Assembly (NCBI GenBank): GCA_946479025.1
Contig: CAMLDM010000041.1
Location: 1 to 7,448 of the forward strand
DNA: 7,448 nt
Direction: 5' to 3'
DNA from: an uncultured Candidatus Saccharibacteria bacterium
GTDB lineage: Bacteria > Patescibacteria > Saccharimonadia > Saccharimonadales > CAMLKC01
Part shown: positions 1-6,261 of the stretch, piece after piece
Layout of the letters: each line of letters opens with the position of its first letter
Numbering within the stretch: the stretch's first letter is position 1
The notes under the pieces: model-generated
Databases searched by the model: none
Told to the model about the DNA's origin: nothing
What the model saw: only the letters and a program-made list of their open reading frames with translations
Made by a program: the position numbers and the translations under genes

Positions 1-42
1 CGTTCAATGCCATGTCTCTTATGCTTATAATTGCTTACCACC

Positions 43-72
43 ATCATACCACGACTAGCAGACAAATGACGA
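43..72 (-). promoter_or_regulatory. Candidate promoter firing out of the left edge
   Basis: On the minus strand an extended -10 element, TGG followed by TATGAT (5 of 6 to TATAAT), occupies 43-51. A weak -35 candidate TCGTCA (67-72, 4 of 6) lies 18 bases upstream. The predicted start is an A at about position 36, followed by a short A-rich leader and an ATG at 13-11 that would begin a gene lying almost wholly outside the window. Only the -10 is convincing. The downstream gene cannot be judged from 13 bases, so no CDS is called for it. Confidence 0.3.
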
Positions 73-92
73 GGTAGCACCTAACTCAGAGG

Positions 93-1439
93 TTATTTTT
101 TAAAGTAGCGATCAATAAGAAGGTGTCCTACCCGTGCGCTGCGCTCTTCACGCGCAACCTGCTCGGGTGTTTTTGCATAGCCAGCCCCTCTTTGGGCTGC
201 AATCTGCCCCTCCATCGATATGCCGTTTTGCTTCCGCAAACCCCTCATATGCGCCTTGGGAATAGAGATGTCTTTTGGATCGATTTGTGTCATATCGGTG
301 AACAATTTTTTTCCATAGCGCGAACTGTCAATGTCAAACAAGCCGATTGCGCCCTCCTGCTTTGCCACTTCGTAATGACGACGGGCTGAATTTTCAATAC
401 GCGCCGTCTTTACAACCTTGATCAGCTCCACAGGATCATTTGATAGCTGCAGACGCCAGGGAATAAGACCCCCTCGTTTCGTATCGTTAACCTCACTGGC
501 GTTCATCATCAGCCTGGCCGCTTCGTTGATTGGGTCGCTGGTATCAATTCCGTCCGCGCAAAGATATGTTCCTAGGCCAAACGCCAGTCCCGATTCCTCG
601 ATATAACCAACCGTTTCATGCGGCGCCAGCCCACGTATTATCTGGCGACGATGGATTTCATTGACCGCCACAGCTTTGGCGGCATCATCCAGTTCACTCA
701 ACGGCCGACCGCTTGCCCAGTCGAGCGAGAACCGCGCATCGGCATGAACGAACAAAGCATCTTGGCTACGAACTGCACTTGAAAGTTCCTCCAGCATATT
801 GTTTGATGCGGCCACCGTGTCCGCATCCAGCCATACAACCGGATGCTCAAACTCATACCCACGCTCAACTCCTTCCATAATTACCGCATCCATGAAGTTT
901 GAGCGTACTTTGCTCATCGTCGCCTCTTCTTTAGGCAGCACCTGAAGTGCCGTTCGCACCCGGATATCCGGGTTCACCGTCTCCACGCTCTTGCGGAGTA
1001 TCTCGTATTTCGACTTCGCTTCAAGCCGAATAGTTTCTTCAGTTTCGTCGTCGAACTTCGCATTTGCCCATAGTACAACCTCAACCGGTCCATGTGCGCT
1101 GCTTCCGGCTGTTTCAACCAGCCTTGCAACAGCCTCGGCTGGTTCGCGAAGAACAGCAACAGGAATACAAACGGTACACACAGGCTCCGACTCCTCTTCC
1201 TCCCGCTTTTCGCCAACATCCTCAAGTAAGTCATAGTTAGCCCGTAAGCTTTCCAGGCCAGACTCCAGCGCTTCGTGCGTGGTAAATGATCCGCCAGCTG
1301 CAACCCGTTCCCGATGCCCCCGAGAAGTAATGAACTCATTCGCCGCATCTCGAAGCGCCACTTGGCTTACCTCATGAAGATCCATGAACTTTTCTAGGGA
1401 TGATTCCCGGACGTTGGGATAAGTATTTTCGAAGTTCAT
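93..1439 (-). CDS. Probable GT-A fold (family 2-like) glycosyltransferase, cytosolic
   Basis: This 448-residue protein is not recognised at gene level. Residues 1-76 look helical, and an acidic linker (77-85, EKREEEESE) separates them from an alpha/beta core. The core starts at about residue 87 with VCTVCIPV, as in many GT2 enzymes. SKVRSNFMDAVI (176-187) followed by VVWLDADT (201-208) matches the GT-A pattern of an Arg/Asn-containing helix and then a metal- and nucleotide-sugar-binding DxD (D205, D207). ESGLAFGLGTYLCADGIDTSD (about 282-302) resembles the GT2 acceptor segment. The C-terminus is basic. There is no signal peptide or membrane segment, so it should act in the cytosol or at the inner membrane face. 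Donor and acceptor sugars cannot be deduced. The gene stands alone, divergent from ychF. The ATG at 1439 has no Shine-Dalgarno and follows an A-rich leader of about 31 bases. A remote GT-A-like protein without transferase activity is the alternative. Confidence 0.6.
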   Translation of the reverse strand: MNFENTYPNVRESSLEKFMDLHEVSQVALRDAANEFITSRGHRERVAAGGSFTTHEALESGLESLRANYDLLEDVGEKREEEESEPVCTVCIPVAVLREPAEAVARLVETAGSSAHGPVEVVLWANAKFDDETEETIRLEAKSKYEILRKSVETVNPDIRVRTALQVLPKEEATMSKVRSNFMDAVIMEGVERGYEFEHPVVWLDADTVAASNNMLEELSSAVRSQDALFVHADARFSLDWASGRPLSELDDAAKAVAVNEIHRRQIIRGLAPHETVGYIEESGLAFGLGTYLCADGIDTSDPINEAARLMMNASEVNDTKRGGLIPWRLQLSNDPVELIKVVKTARIENSARRHYEVAKQEGAIGLFDIDSSRYGKKLFTDMTQIDPKDISIPKAHMRGLRKQNGISMEGQIAAQRGAGYAKTPEQVAREERSARVGHLLIDRYFKK

Positions 1440-1476
1440 AAAGTTTGCTTTTGTTTATTTTAATTCAGATAAACTT

Positions 1477-1505
1477 ATATAATCATATTTATATGTTAAA
1501 GTCAA
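1477..1505 (-). promoter_or_regulatory. Promoter of the glycosyltransferase-like gene
   Basis: On the minus strand TTGACT (1500-1505, 5 of 6 to the -35 consensus) lies 17 bases upstream of TTATAT (1477-1482). The -10 is preceded by TGA, giving an extended -10. The predicted start is A1470, leaving a leader of about 31 bases that is A-rich, unlikely to fold, and has no Shine-Dalgarno. The surrounding DNA is very AT-rich. The overlapping hexamer TATATA (1476-1481) is an alternative -10 with an 18-base spacer. Confidence 0.55.
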
Positions 1506-1579
1506 TATTCCTGATGGTGCTGCGTTATTCATATCGTCTCCCCTCAATGTGAGTGGTCGAATTCCTGTCATGTCAGCAC

Positions 1580-1608
1580 TTCACTACTACCTCTGTTAAT
1601 GGTATAGT
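1580..1608 (+). promoter_or_regulatory. ychF promoter placed for leaderless transcription
   Basis: TTCACT (1580-1585, 4 of 6 to TTGACA) is followed after 17 bases by TATAGT (1603-1608, 5 of 6), with TGG directly before the -10. Exactly six bases separate the -10 from the ychF ATG at 1615. With the usual spacing the first transcribed base is the A of the start codon. No Shine-Dalgarno lies upstream of the ATG. Three other genes in the window have the same arrangement. Confidence 0.6.
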
Positions 1609-1614
1609 TAATGT

Positions 1615-2691
1615 ATGAGTTTATCCATCGGTATAGTTGGATTGCCAAATGTCGGCAAATCCACGCTATTTAACGCCCTGACCAACAATGACATTCTTGC
1701 TGCGAATTACCCGTTTGCTACCATCGAGCCGAATACCGGCATCGTTGCCGTGCCCGATCCGCGCCTGCAAAAGCTGGCCGATTTGTATCATTCCCAAAAA
1801 ATCATCCCCGCAACCGTGACGTTCGTCGATATCGCCGGCCTTGTGGCGGGCGCCAGCAAAGGCGAAGGTCTCGGCAACAAATTCCTCGCAAACATTCGTA
1901 AGTGTGACGCCATCGTCCATATCGTGCGTGCGTTTGAAAACGGTGACATCGTGCATGTGTCCGACCGCATCGATCCCGCAGCAGATATCAGCGTTATCAA
2001 TACCGAACTTATTCTGGCCGATCTTCAAACGATCGATAAACATCTGCCAAAACTGCAAAAAGAAGCCAAGGCGAAACCCGCGCTGCGCCCGGCAATCGAA
2101 TATATTGAAAGTTTGAAGAAAACGCTCGAAGAAGACAAGCCGCTCTCTTCTCTTGGCGAGCTGAATCGCGAATATATTTCCGACCTTCATTTGCTTACGG
2201 CCAAGCCGGTTATTTACGCCTTCAACGTCGATGAAAATACGCTGACTAATGAACCGAGAAAAAGCGAACTCGCAGCACTCGTTGCACCAAGCAGTGCCGT
2301 ATTCGTCTGCGCCAAACTCGAGGATGAACTGAAAGGACTCGACGAAAGCGACGCCAAAGAGCTGCTGGAAAGTTACGGTGTGCAGGAAACCGGACTCGGC
2401 CAAATGATCGACGCCGCTTACGATACGCTCGGCCTGCAAAGCTACCTCACCGCCGGGCCGCAGGAAGTTCGCGCCTGGACTATTAAAAAAGGCGCGACCG
2501 CGCCGCAAGCCGCCGGTGTTATCCATACTGATTTTGAACGCGGCTTTATTGCCGCCCAAGTCATTACCTATGACGACTTTGTTGCCGCCGGTTCGGAAAC
2601 CGCAGCAAAACAGCAAGGTAAAATGCGCACTGAAGGCAAGGATTACGTGATGCAGCCAGGCGACATAGTTGAATTTCGATTCAACGTGTAG
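1615..2691 (+). CDS. ychF: Ribosome-associated ATPase YchF (Obg family, OLA1-type)
   Basis: YchF is a conserved P-loop NTPase of the Obg/TRAFAC group. In studied bacteria it prefers ATP over GTP, binds ribosomes and is linked to translation and stress responses. The P-loop GLPNVGKST is at 9-17, a switch I-like segment NYPFATIEPN at 31-40, and the G3 motif DIAG at 72-75 followed by GASKGEGLGNKF. G4 is NVDE (204-207) in place of the NKxD of true GTPases, which is the mark of this ATP-preferring family. The middle is helical (about 130-190) and the C-terminal TGS domain runs from about 275 to 358, including EVRAWTIKKG and the terminal GDIVEFRF. Its 358 residues are close to the usual 363 or so. 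MSLSIGIVGLPNVGKST aligns with the canonical N-terminus, which fixes the start. Its 3' end overlaps the HAD gene on the other strand. Confidence 0.97.
   Translation: MSLSIGIVGLPNVGKSTLFNALTNNDILAANYPFATIEPNTGIVAVPDPRLQKLADLYHSQKIIPATVTFVDIAGLVAGASKGEGLGNKFLANIRKCDAIVHIVRAFENGDIVHVSDRIDPAADISVINTELILADLQTIDKHLPKLQKEAKAKPALRPAIEYIESLKKTLEEDKPLSSLGELNREYISDLHLLTAKPVIYAFNVDENTLTNEPRKSELAALVAPSSAVFVCAKLEDELKGLDESDAKELLESYGVQETGLGQMIDAAYDTLGLQSYLTAGPQEVRAWTIKKGATAPQAAGVIHTDFERGFIAAQVITYDDFVAAGSETAAKQQGKMRTEGKDYVMQPGDIVEFRFNV
2668..2685. other. Perfect hairpin in the convergent ychF/HAD 3' overlap (possible bidirectional 3'-end element)
   Basis: GTTGAAT (2668-2674) and ATTCAAC (2679-2685) are perfect inverted copies around TTCG. 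The plus-strand RNA forms a 7-bp stem with a UUCG loop and the minus-strand RNA the same stem with CGAA. It covers the HAD stop codon (2681-2683) and ends three bases before the ychF stop (2689-2691). Neither side has a U-tract, so a classical intrinsic terminator is not supported. The stem is also AT-rich and is constrained by the coding of both genes. A 3'-end processing, stabilising or weak termination role for both transcripts is inference. Confidence 0.4.
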
Positions 2692-3259
2692 TTTGAACGC
2701 CGAGGCGCTTAAGCGTGACACTTAGTTCATCCGCGCTCACAAAAACGATTCCCTGAATTCCCAAGCTTTCACCCGCTCGTACATTTTTCTCGCTGTCATC
2801 TATGAAAATCGTTTCTCCAGCGATGCTATTCATCCGCCGTAGAGTGTGCTGAAAAATCTCAGGCTCCGGTTTTATAAGCCCGACTTCACTCGACACTACA
2901 ATATGGTCAAAATACTTCTCCAAATCGTATTGCCGTAGCAAGTCGCGAATAAATGCCGACGGAGCATTCGAAAGAAGTCCGAGTACGTAGCCTTTCTCCC
3001 GGAGTTCATCAATGATAGCAATGACGTCATAATTAACTTCCGTTGCCGCCTCCATATCCCTGAAAATCTTTTCCGGCGATTCACCTGTTAGCTCGCCAAG
3101 ACGTGCCAGAAACTGCTGCGTGTCGATCTCACCTCGATCCATTTTCTGACTAGCTTCTAAATACCCGCCTTCCCGAGGCTGGCCGCGCTTCTTTAGCCAA
3201 GTCTTATACGGATCTGTCCGCAAGACGCCAAAAAAATCAAAAATTATAGCCTTGTACAT
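2681..3259 (-). CDS. HAD superfamily hydrolase, subfamily IA-like (putative phosphatase)
   Basis: This 192-residue protein carries all four HAD motifs. Motif I is IIFDFFGVL (5-13, nucleophile D8), motif II is LLSNA (95-99, S97), motif III is IKPEPEIF (129-136, K130) and motif IV is FIDDSEKNV (152-160, D154 and D155). A small helical cap (about 15-80) sits between motifs I and II, as in subfamily IA. The usual acid/base Asp two residues after the nucleophile is Phe10. YihX-type HAD members also lack an Asp there, which may mean weaker or altered phosphatase chemistry. The substrate is unknown; small phosphorylated metabolites are typical of the family. The ATG at 3259 lies 12 bases after the tlyA stop and has no Shine-Dalgarno, but an extended -10 ends six bases before it. 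The last 11 bases overlap ychF tail to tail. Confidence 0.9.
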   Translation of the reverse strand: MYKAIIFDFFGVLRTDPYKTWLKKRGQPREGGYLEASQKMDRGEIDTQQFLARLGELTGESPEKIFRDMEAATEVNYDVIAIIDELREKGYVLGLLSNAPSAFIRDLLRQYDLEKYFDHIVVSSEVGLIKPEPEIFQHTLRRMNSIAGETIFIDDSEKNVRAGESLGIQGIVFVSADELSVTLKRLGVQTTR

Positions 3260-3265
3260 ACGTGA

Positions 3266-3274
3266 AGTATATCA
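3266..3274 (-). promoter_or_regulatory. Extended -10 element for a leaderless HAD transcript
   Basis: On the minus strand TGA-TATACT (hexamer 3266-3271, 5 of 6 to TATAAT) ends six bases before the HAD ATG at 3259. The TGA is also the tlyA stop codon (3272-3274). No good -35 is seen at 16-18 bases, which extended -10 promoters can tolerate. The predicted first base is the A of the start codon. Confidence 0.5.
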
Positions 3275-4000
3275 TTTGCTGATTGGACGAAGAAGATAAA
3301 ACCGTTCCTGATTCCCCTTTGCGCCGTGCACGTCGCTATCGCGCTTATCTTGAATCACAAAATACTGTTTTGCCCATGTTTCAAAATCTTTTAAAATTTG
3401 GCGGCGCACCGCGTCGTTTTTTATAATTCCTTTGTTCGTCTGATTTTTGCCAGCTTCAAATTGCGGCTTCAGCATGGCGGCGATTTGCGTGTTTTTGCCG
3501 CTAAGATGTTTAGCAAGGTGCGGCAATATATCGCGCAGACTGATAAACGATACGTCAATCACGATAATGTCCGGCTTTTCATCCGGCAAATGAAAGTCGC
3601 GAATATCCGTTTTCTCATGCAGTTCGATTTTCGGATTGCCGCGAAGTTTCGGATGCAGCTGCTCGGTCCCAACATCAACGGCGAATACTTTTTTTGCACC
3701 GCGACGCAACGCATAATCAGTAAATCCACCGGTGCTGCTGCCGACGTCGAGTACTGTTTTATCGCGAAAGTCGAGTTTTAAAAGCTCGGCCACACTGGCA
3801 AGCTTCAGTCCGGCGCGCGAAACATATTGCTCCTCCGCCACCAGTTTAATCACGGCGTTCTCATTCACGAACGTTCCTGGTTTTATCACGGTTTTTCCGT
3901 CAACCGTCACCTTGCCAAGCCTCACCCAGCTTTCAGATTGCGAACGGCTCGCGGCCAGGCCGCGTTTGGTCAGTTCAATATCGAGTCGGTTTTTTGTCAT
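3272..4000 (-). CDS. tlyA: TlyA-family 2'-O-methyltransferase of rRNA (S4 + FtsJ-like)
   Basis: TlyA enzymes use S-adenosylmethionine to 2'-O-methylate 23S rRNA cytidine 1920, and in type II members also 16S C1409; this modification is required for capreomycin sensitivity. An S4 RNA-binding domain fills about 4-55 (RLDIELTKRGLAASRSQS, then VRLGKVTVDG). The linker YVSRAGLKL (59-67) follows, then the Rossmann domain with the SAM loop DVGSSTGGF (85-93), D109, IDVSFISL (148-155), LKPQFEAGK (177-185) and GNQERFYLL (229-237). The family's K-D-K-E tetrad can be placed as K66, D149, K178 and E232. At 242 residues it ends just after the last strand and lacks the longer C-terminal tail of mycobacterial TlyA (about 268), so the 23S-only type I class fits better (inference). 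Its ATG overlaps the stop of the gene upstream (ATGA), implying translational coupling. The upstream AGAAAGAA is at best a weak ribosome site. Confidence 0.93.
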   Translation of the reverse strand: MTKNRLDIELTKRGLAASRSQSESWVRLGKVTVDGKTVIKPGTFVNENAVIKLVAEEQYVSRAGLKLASVAELLKLDFRDKTVLDVGSSTGGFTDYALRRGAKKVFAVDVGTEQLHPKLRGNPKIELHEKTDIRDFHLPDEKPDIIVIDVSFISLRDILPHLAKHLSGKNTQIAAMLKPQFEAGKNQTNKGIIKNDAVRRQILKDFETWAKQYFVIQDKRDSDVHGAKGNQERFYLLRPISK

Positions 4001-5748
4001 GGATACATAATTCTTTCTACTTCGCGCGTTACCGCTGCAATGGCGGCATAACTTTGGCCTTTGCTCATAATCGTCATAATGTAGGTACCACGTGGATGAT
4101 GCACGATCGCGGTATCATGGACGTAATCCCACAAGAAGCCGACCTTGTCGTTCACCTTACCGGCGCTGCCCGTCGGAATGCCATAGCGATACGGGTGACG
4201 GCTAAGATTATTCAGCAGCAAGTCGCGGTTAGCACCGCTCACCAGTGTACCATCATTGAGGCCGATCATGAACTTCGTGAGATCGGCGGCAGTTGTTTGA
4301 GTGGCTACGTTGGAAATGAACGTGGTACCGGTGCTGAAGCCGTGGGCGTACACGAAATTGTTCAGATTTTGGCGGCCGAATTCAGCGATCCATTTTTCAG
4401 CGCACGGATTGGTGGATGCCACCGTCATGCGATCAAAGCAGCCGGCAACCGTCGTGTCGAGCATCGGGTCACTCCAATGGATGTTGCCCCGGCTCATTTC
4501 ATCGAACAGCTTCAGTGCAATAAACAGCTTGAACGTGCTGGCGGCCGGAATGCTTTCCCTGTCGCGAGCGTGCGCGTACCATTTTTTACCATCAATCTGC
4601 CGAATGGAAATGTGCATGTTTTTCGTCCTGGCTACGTCATTCACGTACGCCTGCAGCCCGGCCTGCGTCGCGGTATATTTGCTGTCATAAATGACACTTG
4701 GATGCACAGCAACAAGCGGCGCCACGACTGAAACCGCTGGCGGCGGCACCAAAAGCGCGGAGGCAATCTTGCTCGCAACTACGTTCTTATCGATTGCGCG
4801 GCCAAGCGCGCCGCTCGTCCGCCCCGTTTCCCTTCCATCAACCAGCGTGATGTTCGTCTGCCCCGCCGGCGTTCCAACTTTTTTGTTCAGATCGTTTACA
4901 TACGCCTTGATTCTGCTTTTATCAACAGAGAGCATGACGTCTCCACTCTTACTCGTACTGAGCACGATCCATGAGGCAATTTCCGCCTTGTCCGGCTTGA
5001 ACTGTTTGTCATCAACCCGAATCGTCACCGTATGTGCCAGTGCAGCCTCCGCCTGGCCGCGCACCAGCGCGAGATCTTTTGCTGTGCGGGCAGGCGGCGT
5101 GCGTTTTGCAGGAGCATTAATAACGTTCATTTTGCCAAGTTGAAGATTGGCGCTGTTTATAACGTCGAGAAGAGCGTCGGCCGCCACCTCGCTGCCCGGC
5201 ATCGCATCAGTTAAGGCAAGCTTGGCATCCTTTATTGCGAGACGTGCGTTTTGCGGCGCAAAGCTCAGCTCCTTGCTGGCCGTCGCGGCAAATGTCTTAA
5301 GTGGTGCGTTCGTATAAAACACATCTGCCGTCGTCACGTTCGCAGGACGCAGAATAGTACCGGGAATAAGCCGCTGCCACAGCGGATAGTCGCTGAGCGT
5401 TTTGATTATTTCTTCGGTGTTCAGCTCGGCGCCGGCAGACTTAAGCGAATACTCCACCGATTTGTCCTGCCCTATCGTTAGCTTCAGTTTTGTCGCGTCG
5501 AACTGGTCAGCGAGTGCTTTTGCCATTTCCTCATGAGTAGCCAGCGTTAGAGAACTCCCGGAAACATTCGCAAGCGGCAACCCTTTTCCATTCGGATATA
5601 CCAACTGTACGGCGATAATGACACCTACAAGAAAAAGTAGTGCCCACATAAACACACGACGATGCTTTCGCCCGGAAACATACGCGATATAACTCGCGCG
5701 AAATCGATTTTCGGTTTTTTGTTTTTTCGGTTTTTGGGCCAAGGCCAT
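3997..5748 (-). CDS. Membrane-anchored PG_binding_4 repeats plus beta-lactamase/D,D-peptidase-like domain
   Basis: This 583-residue protein has a basic cytoplasmic tail (1-33), one hydrophobic anchor (about 34-50) and the rest outside. Two repeats resembling PG_binding_4 (the domain next to VanW) lie at about 65-155 and 222-335. The second contains GALGRAIDKN, typical of that family. After a Pro-rich linker (334-351) comes a class A beta-lactamase-like domain (about 355-583) with STFK (S404, K407) and STN (S445, N447). KVG (535-537) followed by FLWDYVHDTAIV fills the KTG position. No Glu occurs between 457 and 575, so there is no equivalent of the deacylating Glu166. A cell-wall D,D-peptidase or a penicillin-binding wall sensor is therefore likelier than antibiotic resistance (inference). 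The only two cysteines, C437 and C449, flank STN and could form a disulfide. The gene lies 27 bases after the nucleotidyltransferase gene, has no Shine-Dalgarno, and overlaps tlyA by 4 bases. Confidence 0.88.
   Translation of the reverse strand: MALAQKPKKQKTENRFRASYIAYVSGRKHRRVFMWALLFLVGVIIAVQLVYPNGKGLPLANVSGSSLTLATHEEMAKALADQFDATKLKLTIGQDKSVEYSLKSAGAELNTEEIIKTLSDYPLWQRLIPGTILRPANVTTADVFYTNAPLKTFAATASKELSFAPQNARLAIKDAKLALTDAMPGSEVAADALLDVINSANLQLGKMNVINAPAKRTPPARTAKDLALVRGQAEAALAHTVTIRVDDKQFKPDKAEIASWIVLSTSKSGDVMLSVDKSRIKAYVNDLNKKVGTPAGQTNITLVDGRETGRTSGALGRAIDKNVVASKIASALLVPPPAVSVVAPLVAVHPSVIYDSKYTATQAGLQAYVNDVARTKNMHISIRQIDGKKWYAHARDRESIPAASTFKLFIALKLFDEMSRGNIHWSDPMLDTTVAGCFDRMTVASTNPCAEKWIAEFGRQNLNNFVYAHGFSTGTTFISNVATQTTAADLTKFMIGLNDGTLVSGANRDLLLNNLSRHPYRYGIPTGSAGKVNDKVGFLWDYVHDTAIVHHPRGTYIMTIMSKGQSYAAIAAVTREVERIMYP
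5708..5735. repeat. 12-bp direct repeat with homopolymer runs at the 5' end of the membrane protein gene
   Basis: TTTTCGGTTTTT occurs at 5708-5719 and 5724-5735, a period of 16 bases, with T6 runs at 5715-5720 and 5722-5727. On the coding (minus) strand these are A-runs encoding the Lys-rich segment KPKKQKTEN (residues 6-14). Two A6 tracts so close to the start are possible slippage sites. They may equally reflect lysine codon choice. Confidence 0.4.
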
Positions 5749-5754
5749 AGTACT

Positions 5755-5763
5755 ATATTAGCA
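5755..5763 (-). promoter_or_regulatory. Extended -10 element for a leaderless transcript of the beta-lactamase-like gene
   Basis: On the minus strand TGC-TAATAT (hexamer 5755-5760, 4 of 6 to TATAAT) ends six bases before the ATG at 5748. An overlapping better hexamer, TATAGT (5752-5757), is only three bases from the ATG and would start transcription inside the codon. No convincing -35 is present. This is the weakest of the four leaderless candidates. Confidence 0.38.
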
Positions 5764-5775
5764 CTTCAATATGAC

Positions 5776-6255
5776 TTAGCGCGCTTGGTCGATAATCTTC
5801 TGTATGATTCCGCTTGTCGAGTGCTTCTTTTCGTTGGTAAAAACAGCTACTTCTGCCGGCGCAATGTCAGCCTTCAGCCTTTCGATATGCTCAGGCGGCC
5901 AGTCCATATATACGACCACGACATCTGGTTTTAATCGCTTTGCTATACTCGTGGTAAGACCGACATACGGTAAGTTTACGACAGTTGTAAGATCGACCGC
6001 TCTCAGCGCGTCAACCACCGCCGCCCGCGAATCTTGGTCAACTATCGGCCGGTGTTCACTCTTGAAACCCCTCCCGTCTTTTACACTTTCGTCGCTCGGC
6101 AATGCGACAACTAGAACGTCACCTTGACACTTTGCGAAGGTCAGATATTCAATATGGCCAGGATGCAGAATGTCGAACGCGCCGACAGCAAGAACGATAC
6201 GCTTCGCCGCGTACTTCGCGCGAATCTCAGCAAATGCTGATTCATCGATAATCAT
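5776..6255 (-). CDS. RfaE2-like nucleotidyltransferase (cytidylyltransferase family)
   Basis: This 159-residue single-domain protein of the HxGH nucleotidyltransferase group joins a nucleotide to a sugar phosphate or alcohol phosphate, releasing pyrophosphate. The signature VGAFDILHPGHIEYL (24-38) contains the HxGH motif (H31 to H34), followed by GDVLVVALPSDESVKDGRG (45-63) and HRPIVDQDSR (68-77), which matches the KG..RPi....R region. The C-terminal HSTSGIIQKI (145-154) corresponds to the STTxIIxKI motif of RfaE2/HldE and glycerol-3-phosphate cytidylyltransferases. It most resembles the adenylyltransferase half of HldE, but no sugar kinase partner is visible, so the substrate is open. An envelope polymer or lipid precursor fits the neighbour downstream. 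The ATG is 23 bases after the efp stop, with no Shine-Dalgarno and an extended -10 six bases upstream. Confidence 0.88.
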   Translation of the reverse strand: MIIDESAFAEIRAKYAAKRIVLAVGAFDILHPGHIEYLTFAKCQGDVLVVALPSDESVKDGRGFKSEHRPIVDQDSRAAVVDALRAVDLTTVVNLPYVGLTTSIAKRLKPDVVVVYMDWPPEHIERLKADIAPAEVAVFTNEKKHSTSGIIQKIIDQAR

Positions 6256-6261
6256 ACGTTC

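Noticed and set aside
71..90. Small AGGT/ACCT hairpin after the glycosyltransferase-like gene as a terminator
   Set aside because: The stem is only 4 bp with a 3-base loop and no U-tract.
974..1348. 124-codon minus-strand frame inside the glycosyltransferase-like gene
   Set aside because: It overlaps in another frame the well-formed core of the larger protein and is Arg/Leu-rich without motifs.
1540..1556. Imperfect palindrome CCCCTCA-ATG-TGAGTGG between the divergent promoters, considered as an operator
   Set aside because: Arms are only 7 bases with one mismatch and there is a single copy. It is compatible with chance and no regulator is encoded nearby.
2706..2715. 10-bp palindrome CGCTTAAGCG near the ychF 3' end
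   Set aside because: It lies inside the HAD coding region, has no loop or U-tract to act as a terminator, and is short enough to be chance.
1666..2721. 351-codon open frame antisense to ychF
   Set aside because: It lies almost wholly opposite a clear YchF, shows no recognisable motif, and has low-complexity Phe/Gly-rich content typical of a mirrored GC-biased gene.
3994..4731. 245-codon plus-strand frame opposite the beta-lactamase-like gene
   Set aside because: It is a shadow of a gene with intact catalytic motifs; no domain or ribosome site was seen.
3997..5748. Calling the beta-lactamase-like gene an antibiotic resistance gene
   Set aside because: There is no Glu166 equivalent, KTG is changed to KVG, and the membrane anchor and wall-binding-type repeats suggest a wall role.
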